From contig JBHGWS010000073.1 of NCBI GenBank assembly GCA_041936745.1, forward strand, positions 1-27,232: a stretch of DNA of 27,232 bases, given 5' to 3'. The DNA comes from Darwinibacter acetoxidans_A. GTDB lineage: Bacteria > Bacillota > Limnochordia > Darwinibacteriales > Darwinibacteriaceae. Made by a program: the position numbers and the translations under genes. Below are positions 5,966-13,814 of this stretch, piece after piece. A model generated the notes under the pieces. The model was not told the origin of the DNA and made no database searches. It worked only from the letters and a program-made list of their open reading frames with translations. Within the stretch, counting starts at the first letter, position 1, and each line of letters opens with the position of its first letter.

Positions 5966-7300
5966 TCACCTTTTACCTTTCTTACCGTCGACTATATCTA
6001 AGGCGCCTTTTAGGATCGCTCCGCCCAAAGGTGCGGCAACTAAGCCTCCCGCGCCGCCTTCTTCTATTATGACTGCGGCGCATACTGCGGGGTGGTGCGC
6101 CGGCGCAAAACCGACAAACCAAGCATGATCGCCCCGCGCCGTTTGCGCCGTGCCTGTTTTCGCCGCAAAAACATGGTCTTTCTGCCCGGCGCTTTTTGCC
6201 GTGCCTTCCTTCACTGCCAAAACCATGGCATCGCGCACCGTTACGGCAGCCTGTTCGCTGATAATCGGCACCCCCATTTGGGGCCTGGTGATTTGGCGCA
6301 TTTTAAGGCCGCCCTTCAGCTCCTGCACCAAATAAGGGGTTACCAGGCTTCCCCGGTTGGCAATTGCTGCTCCGACAAGGGCAATCTGCAGCGGTGTTGC
6401 CAAAAGTTCACCTTGGCCGATGCCTAAAAGGGCCGCCGCATATTTTGATTTAACACCGGCGGGCAGAAAACCTTTTTTGGCACCCAATTCCCAAGCGGGC
6501 TGCGCGCCCAGCCCAAACAAACCGTAATAGTCTAAAAGCTCTTCGCCCAGCGCTGTGGCCAAGCCGGCAAAAACTACGTTGGAAGAATAGGCTAAGGCCT
6601 CTTCCGTTGTAATGGTGCCAAAAGCTTTTTGACCGTAGTTGGCAAGCCTTTTGTTTTCAATAATGACGGCCCCTTCATCGAGCCAGGTTTCTTTGGCCTT
6701 TGTTAAGCCTGTTTCTAACGCGGCAGCATAAACTATGGGTTTTAAGACAGAGCCGGGCGGATAAAGCCCGTTAGTTACCCTGTTTAAGAAAGGACTTCGC
6801 AAGTCGCTCTGATAATCTGCCCAATTTTCGGCCAAGTTGGCCCCATCGATATAAGGGGAGGAAACTAAAGCTAAAACCTCTCCGCTGGCAGGTTTGATGA
6901 CAACGGCGGCCCCTGTTTTCCCTTCCAGGGCTTTTTCTACCAATTGCTGGATAGCAAGATCGAGAGTGGTGGAAAGGGTGCGGCCGGCCAGCAAATCCGC
7001 ATGGTAAAGGCGCTCCAAGCCCGCCATCCCGTAGCGCTGGTGGAAATACCCTACCGTATGGGAAAGGGACGAGGCGGCATAGCACCTTCTGTATTTCCCG
7101 CCTTCTAATTGGGAAAAAGCCAAAGGTGTACCGTTTCTATCCAGGATCGGCCCCCGATCTTTTTCGAAAATCTGATAATAGCGGGGGTTTGCCGCATGTT
7201 TTTCTAAATTCGGGCAGAGATGCCAGTACAATAAGCCACCTAATATAATACCATAAACCAGGCAAAGCCCCAAGAAGCACTTTTTTAGGCCCGCGGTCAT
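5966..7300 (-). CDS. pbpA: Class B penicillin-binding protein (transpeptidase, PbpA/FtsI type)
   Basis: D,D-transpeptidase that cross-links peptidoglycan, working with the SEDS polymerase encoded just upstream. It has 444 residues from the chosen start. An N-terminal membrane anchor (about residues 6-28) is followed by a short pedestal and the transpeptidase domain, with SVLK (S184-K187), SSN (239-241) and KTGTAQ (381-386). ATG at 7300 overlaps the stop of the SEDS gene (ATGA) and has GGGAGGGG seven bases upstream. A longer frame from 7342 is rejected for lack of a site. The size is close to actinobacterial PbpA and smaller than most Firmicute PBP2 proteins. Confidence 0.94.
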   Translation of the reverse strand: MTAGLKKCFLGLCLVYGIILGGLLYWHLCPNLEKHAANPRYYQIFEKDRGPILDRNGTPLAFSQLEGGKYRRCYAASSLSHTVGYFHQRYGMAGLERLYHADLLAGRTLSTTLDLAIQQLVEKALEGKTGAAVVIKPASGEVLALVSSPYIDGANLAENWADYQSDLRSPFLNRVTNGLYPPGSVLKPIVYAAALETGLTKAKETWLDEGAVIIENKRLANYGQKAFGTITTEEALAYSSNVVFAGLATALGEELLDYYGLFGLGAQPAWELGAKKGFLPAGVKSKYAAALLGIGQGELLATPLQIALVGAAIANRGSLVTPYLVQELKGGLKMRQITRPQMGVPIISEQAAVTVRDAMVLAVKEGTAKSAGQKDHVFAAKTGTAQTARGDHAWFVGFAPAHHPAVCAAVIIEEGGAGGLVAAPLGGAILKGALDIVDGKKGKR

Positions 7301-8457
7301 ACCTTTTCCCCTCCCAGCCTTGTAAAAAGGCCCAACTGCCACATTTGAGCCGCTAAAGAGCTGGACCCGAAGCTGACAAAAGGCAGAGTCATCCCAGTAA
7401 AAGGAAGGAGGCGCAAAATGCCGCCGAGCACTAAAAAGATTTGGATGTGGAACAGCAGAAGGAGGCCCAAGGCCATCAACCTTTTCCCCGAATCGCTGAT
7501 TGCCTTAAGACGTAAAACGCCCCAAAAAGCTAAACCCAAATAGATTAAAAGCAGCGTAAAAGTACCAAGCAGCCCTAATTCCTCGCCGATTACAGCAAAA
7601 ATGTAATCGGTGTGGGCCGCCGGGATTACCTCCGCCAGCCCCAAGCCCAATCCCCTGCCCGTAATGCCCCCCGCCTGCAGGGCAAAGAGCCCCTGCAGGA
7701 TTTGATACCCTTGGGTTTCCAAATGATCCCAGGGCCACAGCCAGGCCTGGAGGCGGCTTTGTAAATGGGGGAAAAAAAAGAGGCCGGCAAAGAAACCGCC
7801 CAGCCCGCCCCCAATATATAAAGCAAGTTTTACTAAAGAAAAAGAATACGCCAAATCGAGGCAGCAGTACACGAGAAAAATTAAAAGCGCCGGGCCTAAA
7901 TCCCTCTGCAGACCCAGCAGCAGAAAAGCCGCGCCCAAAACTGCCCAAGCTCGAAAGTGTCCGCCATTTCTCGGCAGAAGGGCCGCCACAGCAAGTACTA
8001 AAGATATTTTTGCCAGCTCCACTGGCTGGAAGCGGAAAAAACCCACATCGAGCCAAGCTTGTGCCCCCCTGATCCGGACGCCAAAAAGAAGCGTCACCAG
8101 CAAAAGGCCCAAGGCAGCTGCTGTGTGCAGGGGGAAATTTGACTCCGCGGTGAAAGGGAGCAAAAGGCCGCAGAGGTAAAGAAAAAACCCCAATATAATG
8201 CCGTTAAACTGGCGGCCGGCCCAAAGTGGGCCCAAGCGGTATAAAAAGAGCCAGCCGATTAAAACTAAAAACGCGGTTAGAGGCAGCGCGCCCGCACTGT
8301 AACCTAAATGTTTGGTGATTAAAAAAAGCACCAGAAAACCGGACCAAATTACAAGCGGCTGCCACCAGGGAAAGGAGCCGTTTTCCAAGAGAAAGCATAA
8401 AATTACAGCCGCCAGCCAAACACCGGCTTCCAAGAGAAAACGGTAAGTTGGCTTCAC
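7297..8457 (-). CDS. rodA: SEDS peptidoglycan glycosyltransferase (RodA/FtsW family)
   Basis: Polytopic membrane enzyme that polymerises lipid II into glycan strands with its cognate class B PBP. It has 386 residues with about ten hydrophobic helices. Family motifs are FQPVELAKISLVL, QRDLGPAL with the conserved essential aspartate, IPAAHTDYIFAVIGEELG and the terminal PFTGMTLPFVSFGSSS. The start is GTG at 8457 with GGGGGG six bases upstream. RodA and FtsW cannot be cleanly separated by eye; adjacency to stp, the PBP and prkC favours an elongation (RodA) role. Confidence 0.93.
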   Translation of the reverse strand: MKPTYRFLLEAGVWLAAVILCFLLENGSFPWWQPLVIWSGFLVLFLITKHLGYSAGALPLTAFLVLIGWLFLYRLGPLWAGRQFNGIILGFFLYLCGLLLPFTAESNFPLHTAAALGLLLVTLLFGVRIRGAQAWLDVGFFRFQPVELAKISLVLAVAALLPRNGGHFRAWAVLGAAFLLLGLQRDLGPALLIFLVYCCLDLAYSFSLVKLALYIGGGLGGFFAGLFFFPHLQSRLQAWLWPWDHLETQGYQILQGLFALQAGGITGRGLGLGLAEVIPAAHTDYIFAVIGEELGLLGTFTLLLIYLGLAFWGVLRLKAISDSGKRLMALGLLLLFHIQIFLVLGGILRLLPFTGMTLPFVSFGSSSLAAQMWQLGLFTRLGGEKV

Positions 8458-8469
8458 ACAAAGCCCCCC

Positions 8470-9180
8470 TTACTTTATTTGCGCCACTATCACCGTGATA
8501 TTATCCGGGCCGCCCAATTTATTAGCCAAATCTACCAGGGCTTGGGCAGTGTTTTCATACTCAGCCGCCTTGGCTAAAACCTGTTCGATTCTCTTATCTT
8601 CAACAACGTCCGTCAAGCCGTCTGTGCAAAGCAGGAGGATTGCCCCCGGTTTGAGTGTTTTAACGTTTATTTCGATTTCGATTTCACCCGTACCGCCCAA
8701 GGCTTGAGTCAGCATATGCCGTTGGTTGTGATTTTTCGCCTCTTGCGCCGTAATGGACCCGGCGCGGATCAACTCGCCCACAACTGAATGGTCTTGGGTA
8801 ATTTGGCTTAATTTACCGTCGGCGAAAAGATAACCCCTGCTGTCGCCGACGTGGCCTAACACCAGTTCGATCTGTTGTTCCTGCCGCGTTAAGCAGGCCA
8901 AAGTCGCTGTTGTACCCATACCCCGCAGTTCGCTTTCCTTTTCTGCCGCTGCCAAAATTTCTCGGTGAGCCTGTTCGATGGCTGAGCGCACTTCTTTTTG
9001 CCGATCTTTACCGCCGAAGGGATAAGCTTTAATTATATCAACGGCTAACTTGGCGGCTACTTCACCCGCCTGGTGGCCCCCCATCCCGTCACAAACCAGC
9101 AGGCAGTGTTCGCCAACCCAAAAGGAATCTTCGTTATTTTCCCGAACCAGGCCGATATGAGTTGCCACCTTAACTTCCAC
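8470..9180 (-). CDS. stp: PP2C-type Ser/Thr protein phosphatase (Stp/PrpC)
   Basis: Mn/Mg-dependent phosphatase that reverses PrkC phosphorylation. It has 236 residues from the chosen start. Metal-binding and core motifs are RENNEDS, CDGMGGHQAGE, GHVGDSRGY, LCTDGLTD and GGPDNIT, giving the complete PPM set. I place the start at the GTG at 9180, eight bases after AGGAG. The GTG at 9189 abuts that site and cannot use it. The Shine-Dalgarno overlaps the stop of the 32-codon ORF upstream, so the two are probably translationally coupled. Confidence 0.96.
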   Translation of the reverse strand: MEVKVATHIGLVRENNEDSFWVGEHCLLVCDGMGGHQAGEVAAKLAVDIIKAYPFGGKDRQKEVRSAIEQAHREILAAAEKESELRGMGTTATLACLTRQEQQIELVLGHVGDSRGYLFADGKLSQITQDHSVVGELIRAGSITAQEAKNHNQRHMLTQALGGTGEIEIEINVKTLKPGAILLLCTDGLTDVVEDKRIEQVLAKAAEYENTAQALVDLANKLGGPDNITVIVAQIK

Positions 9181-9191
9181 CGCTAACACTC

Positions 9192-9290
9192 CTACTCCAG
9201 CCCCTTTAGCATCCCTTTAATCAACTGCACAACCAAGCGCAAAAGCCAAATCACTATAATTAACCTCAGCACCCACCGGATTTGAGACAT
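9192..9290 (-). CDS. Putative 32-residue membrane or amphipathic small protein
   Basis: A short ORF between rlmN and stp, not an extension of either. ATG at 9290 has AGGAG seven bases upstream. The stop TAG (9194-9192) overlaps the Shine-Dalgarno of stp, as expected for an operon member. The product starts MSQIRWVLRLIIVIWLL and ends in LIKGMLKGLE: one hydrophobic stretch (about residues 7-24) with interspersed arginines, and a basic tail. It has no signal peptidase or catalytic features. I do not recognise a family. It may act at the membrane with the downstream SEDS, PBP and kinase proteins, or serve only to couple translation of stp. Confidence 0.55.
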   Translation of the reverse strand: MSQIRWVLRLIIVIWLLRLVVQLIKGMLKGLE

Positions 9291-9407
9291 CACTTCGCTC
9301 CTCATTAATGAAACGGGCCCATTGAAAACAGCGGCTCTGCTTCTTTAAGCTTAATCTACCTTTTTCTTCTTCTTGCAAAGATTCCCTTTTATTTCACCCA
9401 TAAAGTT

Positions 9408-10445
9408 CTAATTTGTCTGCCGCAGCTGGCCGCAGGCAGCCTCAATGTCCCCGCCCCTTTCTTTTCGTACCGTAACAGGAACGGAAGCGGCCTCCAAGAT
9501 CCGGGCAAATTCAGCAATTTGAGCCGGCGGCGGCGGCTTGGCACCGCTGACGGGGTTAACGGGAATTAAATTAACGTGGCAGAGTTTTCCCGCAAGCAGC
9601 CGGGCAAGCCCTTCCGCTGCCCTTGGGCTGTCATTAAAATCTTTGATTAGGGCATACTCAAAAGAGATCCTCCGCCCCACCGCCGCCTGGTAAATTTCGC
9701 AGGCATTTAACAGTTGGGCCAGGGGAAATCTTCTATTAACGGGCATGATTTGGCTCCGCAGCTCATCGGTTGGAGCATGGAGAGAAACAGCTAAATTAAG
9801 GGGGAGGCCTTCCTGGGCCAATCTTTTAATCTGGGGCGCTAAGCCGCAGGTGGAGATGGTAAACCGGCGGATGCCTAAGTTTAATCCGTCCGGGGCATTT
9901 AAAAGGCGGATGCTTTTTAAAACAGCGTCGTAGTTGGCTAAAGGCTCGCCCATGCCCATAAACACTACGTTGGTCACAGCCTTATTTCTCTGCCTTAAAA
10001 GATTTTCCACCCAGAGGACTTGGCCTGTAATTTCCCCTGCAGTGAGGCTCCGCACATAACCTGCTTGGCCCGTGGCGCAAAAAGTGCAGCCCATGGCACA
10101 GCCTACCTGCGAGGAGACACAGACCGTCTGCCTGGCCCCCTCGGGGATCAAAACAGTTTCCAAGGTATGTCCATCGGGCAGCGAAAACAAATACTTTTCA
10201 GTACCGTCTTTTGAAAGCCGGGTTTTGACAGCCTTAAGAGGCAGTGGAGTTTTGAAATGCTCCGCCAACAGGGAGATTAGGTCGTTGGGTAAATTTTGCA
10301 TCCCCGTAAAAGTTGGTTCCGCCTGCTTGTGGATCCAATGAAAGATTTGGCCTGCCCGAAAGGGAGGGAATTCGTATTTTTCCAACCATGGGGCAATTTC
10401 CCCGGGGAAAAGCCCGGCCAAATCCATGCTGCCCAAACTGTTCAT
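9408..10445 (-). CDS. rlmN: 23S rRNA/tRNA adenine C2-methyltransferase RlmN
   Basis: Radical SAM enzyme that methylates A2503 of 23S rRNA and A37 of some tRNAs. It has 345 residues from the chosen start. It shows the radical-SAM cluster motif CAMGCTFC (CxxxCxxC), the FMGMGEPL segment, TISTCG and the C-terminal cysteine in IEAACGQ needed for the methylation mechanism. ATG at 10445 has GGAGG six bases upstream; the in-frame ATG at 10505 has none and lies in the divergent ORF. It heads the wall-synthesis operon, and only about 117 bases separate it from the small ORF. Confidence 0.96.
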   Translation of the reverse strand: MNSLGSMDLAGLFPGEIAPWLEKYEFPPFRAGQIFHWIHKQAEPTFTGMQNLPNDLISLLAEHFKTPLPLKAVKTRLSKDGTEKYLFSLPDGHTLETVLIPEGARQTVCVSSQVGCAMGCTFCATGQAGYVRSLTAGEITGQVLWVENLLRQRNKAVTNVVFMGMGEPLANYDAVLKSIRLLNAPDGLNLGIRRFTISTCGLAPQIKRLAQEGLPLNLAVSLHAPTDELRSQIMPVNRRFPLAQLLNACEIYQAAVGRRISFEYALIKDFNDSPRAAEGLARLLAGKLCHVNLIPVNPVSGAKPPPPAQIAEFARILEAASVPVTVRKERGGDIEAACGQLRQTN

Positions 10446-10473
10446 GATTAACCTCCAGTCAAAGGATGAGAAC

Positions 10474-10782
10474 ATGAGTAAAAGAATTAAAGTCCATTTC
10501 CTCACAGCTTACGTTGAATATCTTCTAGATCAGGGTATCCGTTCCGAGGAATACTATTTAGGGGACGCTTCCCGCTTTTTGCGTTATCTCTTGGCTACGG
10601 CTACGGCAGCCGACGTTGAGGCTTATATCCATAATACTAAGCACTCCAAATCCTACAAAAAGCGGTTGGAGAAAACCCTCCGCAAGTTTTTTATCTTCGC
10701 CCGAGAAAGATTGGCTATCGAAAGCAGTGAACTTCTCGTGAGACAAAAAGAACCAGATAAAAACCTGGTTCAGGAAAGTTGA
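10474..10782 (+). CDS. Standalone integrase-type SAM-like (core-binding) domain protein
   Basis: 102 residues, with start ATG at 10474 after AAAGGATGAG. The pattern YVEYLLDQG...YYLGDASRFLRYLL...VEAYI...SKSYKKRLEKTLRKFFIFARE resembles the four-helix N-terminal DNA-binding domain of tyrosine recombinases (Phage_int_SAM). There is no catalytic domain: the RHRY residues are absent and the frame stops at 10782. It diverges from rlmN with 28 bases between starts. Its last codons overlap the tRNA-Pro terminator, and its stop abuts the encoded CCA of that tRNA. It may be an exapted DNA-binding protein or the relic of an element integrated at the tRNA. Domain assignment is by pattern only. Confidence 0.6.
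   Translation: MSKRIKVHFLTAYVEYLLDQGIRSEEYYLGDASRFLRYLLATATAADVEAYIHNTKHSKSYKKRLEKTLRKFFIFARERLAIESSELLVRQKEPDKNLVQES
10743..10771 (-). terminator. Terminator of tRNA-Pro
   Basis: Minus-strand GAACCAG-GTTTTTAT-CTGGTTC (10771-10750) followed by TTTTTGTC. It lies 12 bases past the tRNA 3' end and inside the last codons of the convergent integrase-like ORF. Confidence 0.8.
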
Positions 10783-10859
10783 TGGTCGGGGCGACACGAT
10801 TTGAACGTGCGGCCTTCGCGTCCCGAACGCGACGCTCTACCAAACTGAGCCACGCCCCG
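10783..10859 (-). tRNA. tRNA-Pro (anticodon CGG)
   Basis: 77 bases including an encoded CCA. The acceptor stem is CGGGGCG/CGCCCCG, the D-arm GCTCAGTTTGGTAGAGC, the anticodon stem TCGCG/CGCGA with loop TTCGGGA giving CGG at 34-36, and the T-arm GCACG-TTCAAAT-CGTGT. It reads CCG codons. The C1-G72 pair fits bacterial proline tRNA. Confidence 0.97.
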
Positions 10860-10866
10860 TAGGTTT

Positions 10867-10896
10867 AGTATACATCTGATGATCGATTTTTGTCAA
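10867..10896 (-). promoter_or_regulatory. Sigma-A promoter of tRNA-Pro
   Basis: TTGACA (10896-10891), an 18-base spacer, TATACT (10872-10867), eight bases ahead of the mature tRNA 5' end. Confidence 0.8.
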
Positions 10897-10916
10897 TCCA
10901 AATGGGGGAAAATTTC

Positions 10917-10946
10917 AAGGCACCTCCCCGCGGAAGATGCCTTTTC
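10917..10946. terminator. Terminator after the spo0A-like gene
   Basis: AAGGCACCTCCCC and its partner GGAAGATGCCTT form a stem of about ten pairs with G-U pairs around a GCG loop, directly downstream of the spo0A-like stop (10948). The plus-strand tail is TTTTCTTT; the minus-strand tail TTGAAATTTT is weaker. Confidence 0.65.
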
Positions 10947-10947
10947 T

Positions 10948-11694
10948 TTAAAAAACCATGCTTTCTTCGGCGATTTTGGCGATTATCAGCGAGTTGGTTG
11001 GGACCCGCGCCTCGCAGTGAGGGTGGCAGAGTTCTTTTATGTAAGCTGTATTGCCGTTTTCCCAGGCAGCTATCACTGCATTGCGAATCGCTGCTTCCAC
11101 ACCGCCGCTCGTCGTTTTATATTTCTCCGCCAAAGCAGGGTACATCTCTTTTGTCAAAGCCCCGCCCAGATAACCATCTTCCACGCACATCAAAACCGCT
11201 TCCCGCAGGTAAGAAAACCCCTTGTAATGGGGCGGCACCCCCATTTGATGCAAAAGTTTCGTAACTTTGTACTCGCTGGAGACAGGCTCCGCCGCCGCGG
11301 CGGACTGCAGGCCGCCGATTACCTCGCTGTCGCTGCTGAACTGGCGGATTCTTTCTGCCAGCATCTCTAAGCGAAACGGCTTTAAAATGAAAAAATCTGC
11401 ACCCAGCGTTGTTAAGCGGGAAATCAAAGCATCCCTGCCAAAAGCGGTAATTACAATCACCTTTGGCCTCTTTTTTAGTTCTAAAGAGTTTAACTTCTCC
11501 AAAACTCCTATGCCGTCTAAGTAAGGCATAGTGATATCCAATAAGACTACATCCGGCTTAAGGGTCTTAATTTGTGCTAAAGCTTCTTCTCCATCGTAGG
11601 CCACACCGGCGACTTCCAAGTCCTGTTGATCGCTTAAGTACTCTTCCAGTACCTGACAGAGCTCAACATTGTTGTCCACAATAAGAATTCGCAT
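10948..11694 (-). CDS. Spo0A-like response regulator, divergent
   Basis: 248 residues. An N-terminal receiver (1-118) has D7, phospho-acceptor D53 in LLDITMP, T83 and K105. A C-terminal Spo0A effector domain (about 141-245) has HQMGVPPHYKGFSYLREAV and PTNSLIIAK, which are specific to Spo0A. Oddities: the usual acidic pair DD is DN (D7-N8). In the recognition helix (SGGVEAAIRNAVIAAW, 196-211) the arginines found in B. subtilis Spo0A at positions recalled as 211 and 214 are Gly and Ala. It sits between rsmB and tRNA-Pro and not beside spoIVB, the usual place. It could be the sole Spo0A or, more likely, a paralogue with altered DNA choice. The start has GGGGG seven bases upstream. Confidence 0.85.
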   Translation of the reverse strand: MRILIVDNNVELCQVLEEYLSDQQDLEVAGVAYDGEEALAQIKTLKPDVVLLDITMPYLDGIGVLEKLNSLELKKRPKVIVITAFGRDALISRLTTLGADFFILKPFRLEMLAERIRQFSSDSEVIGGLQSAAAAEPVSSEYKVTKLLHQMGVPPHYKGFSYLREAVLMCVEDGYLGGALTKEMYPALAEKYKTTSGGVEAAIRNAVIAAWENGNTAYIKELCHPHCEARVPTNSLIIAKIAEESMVF

Positions 11695-11785
11695 TAACCA
11701 TCCCCCGCACTCGTAATCTAGTTCCTACAGTCTTATTTGACGCGGAGTTGCCCTTTTCCTTTAATTTTGGGAAATATTTGCAAAG

Positions 11786-13123
11786 TCATTCTTTTTGAAA
11801 AGCAGCGATGAAAAAACCGTCCATGCCGTGCCTATGAGGTAAGATCTGGACATACCAAGGGGGCTCGCCTGCCCTCTTGGGAAACCATGCCGGCAGGCCG
11901 GCGGGTGAGAATTGTGTATGTGTTTTTAAAAACCAATTCGCCACATCCAAATTTTCCTCTTTTGTAATAGTGCAGGTGGCATAGACTAAAAGCCCGCCCC
12001 GGTCTACATATTCGGCGGCCTGCCTTAAAATGGCGCGCTGCAGTTTCACCAAGGCTTTAACCTCTTTTAAAGTTTTGCGCCAGCGGATATCGGGCCGGTG
12101 CCGCATTGTCCCCAAGCCGGAGCAAGGGGCATCGACTAAAACTCTGGGTGCGGGCGAAAGCCCCAAAGGCAGAGACGCATCGCCTTGTTTTGCTTCAATG
12201 ATACCGATGCCGAGGCGGCGGGCGTTTTCCAAGACCAAGCGCAGGCGTTTTTCGGCCAGATCAAAGGCGAAAATCCTACCCTCATTGTTCATTAACTGGG
12301 CCAAGTGAGTTGCTTTGCCTCCGGGCGCGCTGCAGAGATCGTAAACTACTTGGCCCGGTTCCGCCCTCAGGGCGTGGGCTGCCAGCGCGCTGCTTTCGTC
12401 CTGGATATAATACATGCCCAGGGAGAGCCATTCATCGTTGACGGCTGCATTACCCGGTTTGATGTATAAAATTTCCGGTGCAAAGCTGCCCGGTTCAACC
12501 AAGGCCCCTTTGCTCTTTAAGTGTGCGGTTACTTCACTGACGGAAGTTTTTAACGTGTTAACGCGCACCGTGGTCTGCGGCGGCTGGTTTAGGGCCTTGC
12601 AAAGCTCAATTGTCTCGTCTTCCCCCAGCCATTCCAGCCACAGCTCAATAATCCAGCGGGGAAAAGAGTATTTAAAAGCAATGTGATCAAGAGGCCGGGC
12701 CGCCAATTCCGGGTATGTAATATTGTCCTTTTCCCGAGCTACCCGCCGTAAAACGGCATTCGTAAAATTAGCTGTCCCCCGGTGCCCGAAAGTGTGGGCT
12801 AATTTAACCGCCTCATTGACCGCGGCGGCCGCGGGCACCCGGTCTAAATAGAGGATTTGGTAGGCGCCCAGCCTTAAATTGTTTAAAAGTTCCGGTTTGA
12901 TTTTGGCAAGGGGGCGCTTGCTGTAAGTGCTTAACACGTAGTCCAAGTTTTTCCGCAGCCGGACGGTGCCGTAGGCCAACTCCGTCAACAAAGCTTTATC
13001 TTGGGCGGCCAGAGCGCTTTTTTGCAGCTGAAAATGGAGGGCTTCCTTCAGGAAGCCCCCACGTTTCTCCAATCTTGTCAACGCAAGGACCGCCAGCCGG
13101 CGCGGGTTATCTGCCCCGGCCAT
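11786..13123 (-). CDS. rsmB: 16S rRNA m5C967 methyltransferase RsmB
   Basis: SAM-dependent cytosine-C5 methyltransferase of 16S rRNA, 445 residues. The N-terminal NusB-like RNA-binding domain (about 1-140) is followed by the Rossmann domain, with SAM loop LCSAPGGKATHLA, FDLAEKR, the DAPCSGLGT motif carrying the release cysteine and YATCTI with the nucleophile. The start ATG overlaps the stop of the protease gene as TGATG, so translation is coupled. The def-fmt-protease-rsmB order is common in Firmicutes. Confidence 0.96.
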   Translation of the reverse strand: MAGADNPRRLAVLALTRLEKRGGFLKEALHFQLQKSALAAQDKALLTELAYGTVRLRKNLDYVLSTYSKRPLAKIKPELLNNLRLGAYQILYLDRVPAAAAVNEAVKLAHTFGHRGTANFTNAVLRRVAREKDNITYPELAARPLDHIAFKYSFPRWIIELWLEWLGEDETIELCKALNQPPQTTVRVNTLKTSVSEVTAHLKSKGALVEPGSFAPEILYIKPGNAAVNDEWLSLGMYYIQDESSALAAHALRAEPGQVVYDLCSAPGGKATHLAQLMNNEGRIFAFDLAEKRLRLVLENARRLGIGIIEAKQGDASLPLGLSPAPRVLVDAPCSGLGTMRHRPDIRWRKTLKEVKALVKLQRAILRQAAEYVDRGGLLVYATCTITKEENLDVANWFLKTHTQFSPAGLPAWFPKRAGEPPWYVQILPHRHGMDGFFIAAFQKE

Positions 13124-13803
13124 CAGTTTCTCCTGCGCCCTCTTAAAACCAAGAGGCGGATCAGCTGAGTTGCCGCTACAGCTGTTGCGGCAACATAGGT
13201 CAGTGCCGCTGCCCGTAAAACAGCTTTCGCTTTTGGCATCTCCGCTCGGTTTAAATAGCCGCCCGCATCCAAAAAACCAATTGCCCGGCGGGAGGCGTTA
13301 AATTCCACCGGCAGAGTAATAAGCTGAAATGCCAGTGCTGCCACAAAAAACCAAATGCCTACCAACATTAACGTATCAAAGCTGAAAAGAAGCCCGATCA
13401 TAAACAAGGGCAGGGCCATTTGAGAGCCCAAGCTGGCAACGGGAAACAAATTGTTTCTGATTCCCAAAGGCACGTAGTTCCGATCGTGTTGGACAGCGTG
13501 GCCGACTTCGTGCGCGGCAACGCCCAAGGCGGCAATACTGCTGCCTCTGTAAACTGTTTCCGATAAGCGCACAGTTTTATCGCGGGGATCGTAATGATCT
13601 GTCAGCTGGCCGCGCACCATTTCAACGGAGATATTGTGTAAACCGTTGTCATCTAAAATGCGGCGGGCGGCCTCTGCCCCCGTTAACCCTGCATAAGAGC
13701 GCTCCTTTAAATAACGATTAAAAGTACTGTTAACCCTAAATTGAGCATACATTGCCAAAAGTAAAGCGGGAACCACAACAATAAATGTCGGATCATAAAA
13801 CAT
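13123..13803 (-). CDS. YugP-family membrane zinc metallopeptidase
   Basis: 226 residues, predicted membrane protease of the neutral zinc metallopeptidase family 2 (YugP). It has an N-terminal membrane helix (about 5-22), HEVGHA as the HExxH zinc and catalytic motif, two or three hydrophobic segments around 118-165, a downstream LPVEFNASRRA segment that supplies the likely third ligand, and a C-terminal helix ending in RRR. The substrate is unknown. It lies between fmt and rsmB, a conserved position, with AGGAGGG six bases before ATG. Confidence 0.92.
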   Translation of the reverse strand: MFYDPTFIVVVPALLLAMYAQFRVNSTFNRYLKERSYAGLTGAEAARRILDDNGLHNISVEMVRGQLTDHYDPRDKTVRLSETVYRGSSIAALGVAAHEVGHAVQHDRNYVPLGIRNNLFPVASLGSQMALPLFMIGLLFSFDTLMLVGIWFFVAALAFQLITLPVEFNASRRAIGFLDAGGYLNRAEMPKAKAVLRAAALTYVAATAVAATQLIRLLVLRGRRRN

Positions 13804-13814
13804 TGTTTTCCCTC

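Noticed and set aside
9351..9401. 16-codon ATG ORF (MGEIKG...KKKKKVD) upstream of the 32-codon ORF
   Set aside because: No ribosome binding site and low complexity; treated as spacer between rlmN and the small ORF.
10783..10859. Active integrated mobile element at tRNA-Pro
   Set aside because: The tRNA is intact, no duplicated tRNA 3' end was seen in the window, and no catalytic integrase, excisionase or phage genes flank it. Only the relic or exaptation idea is kept.
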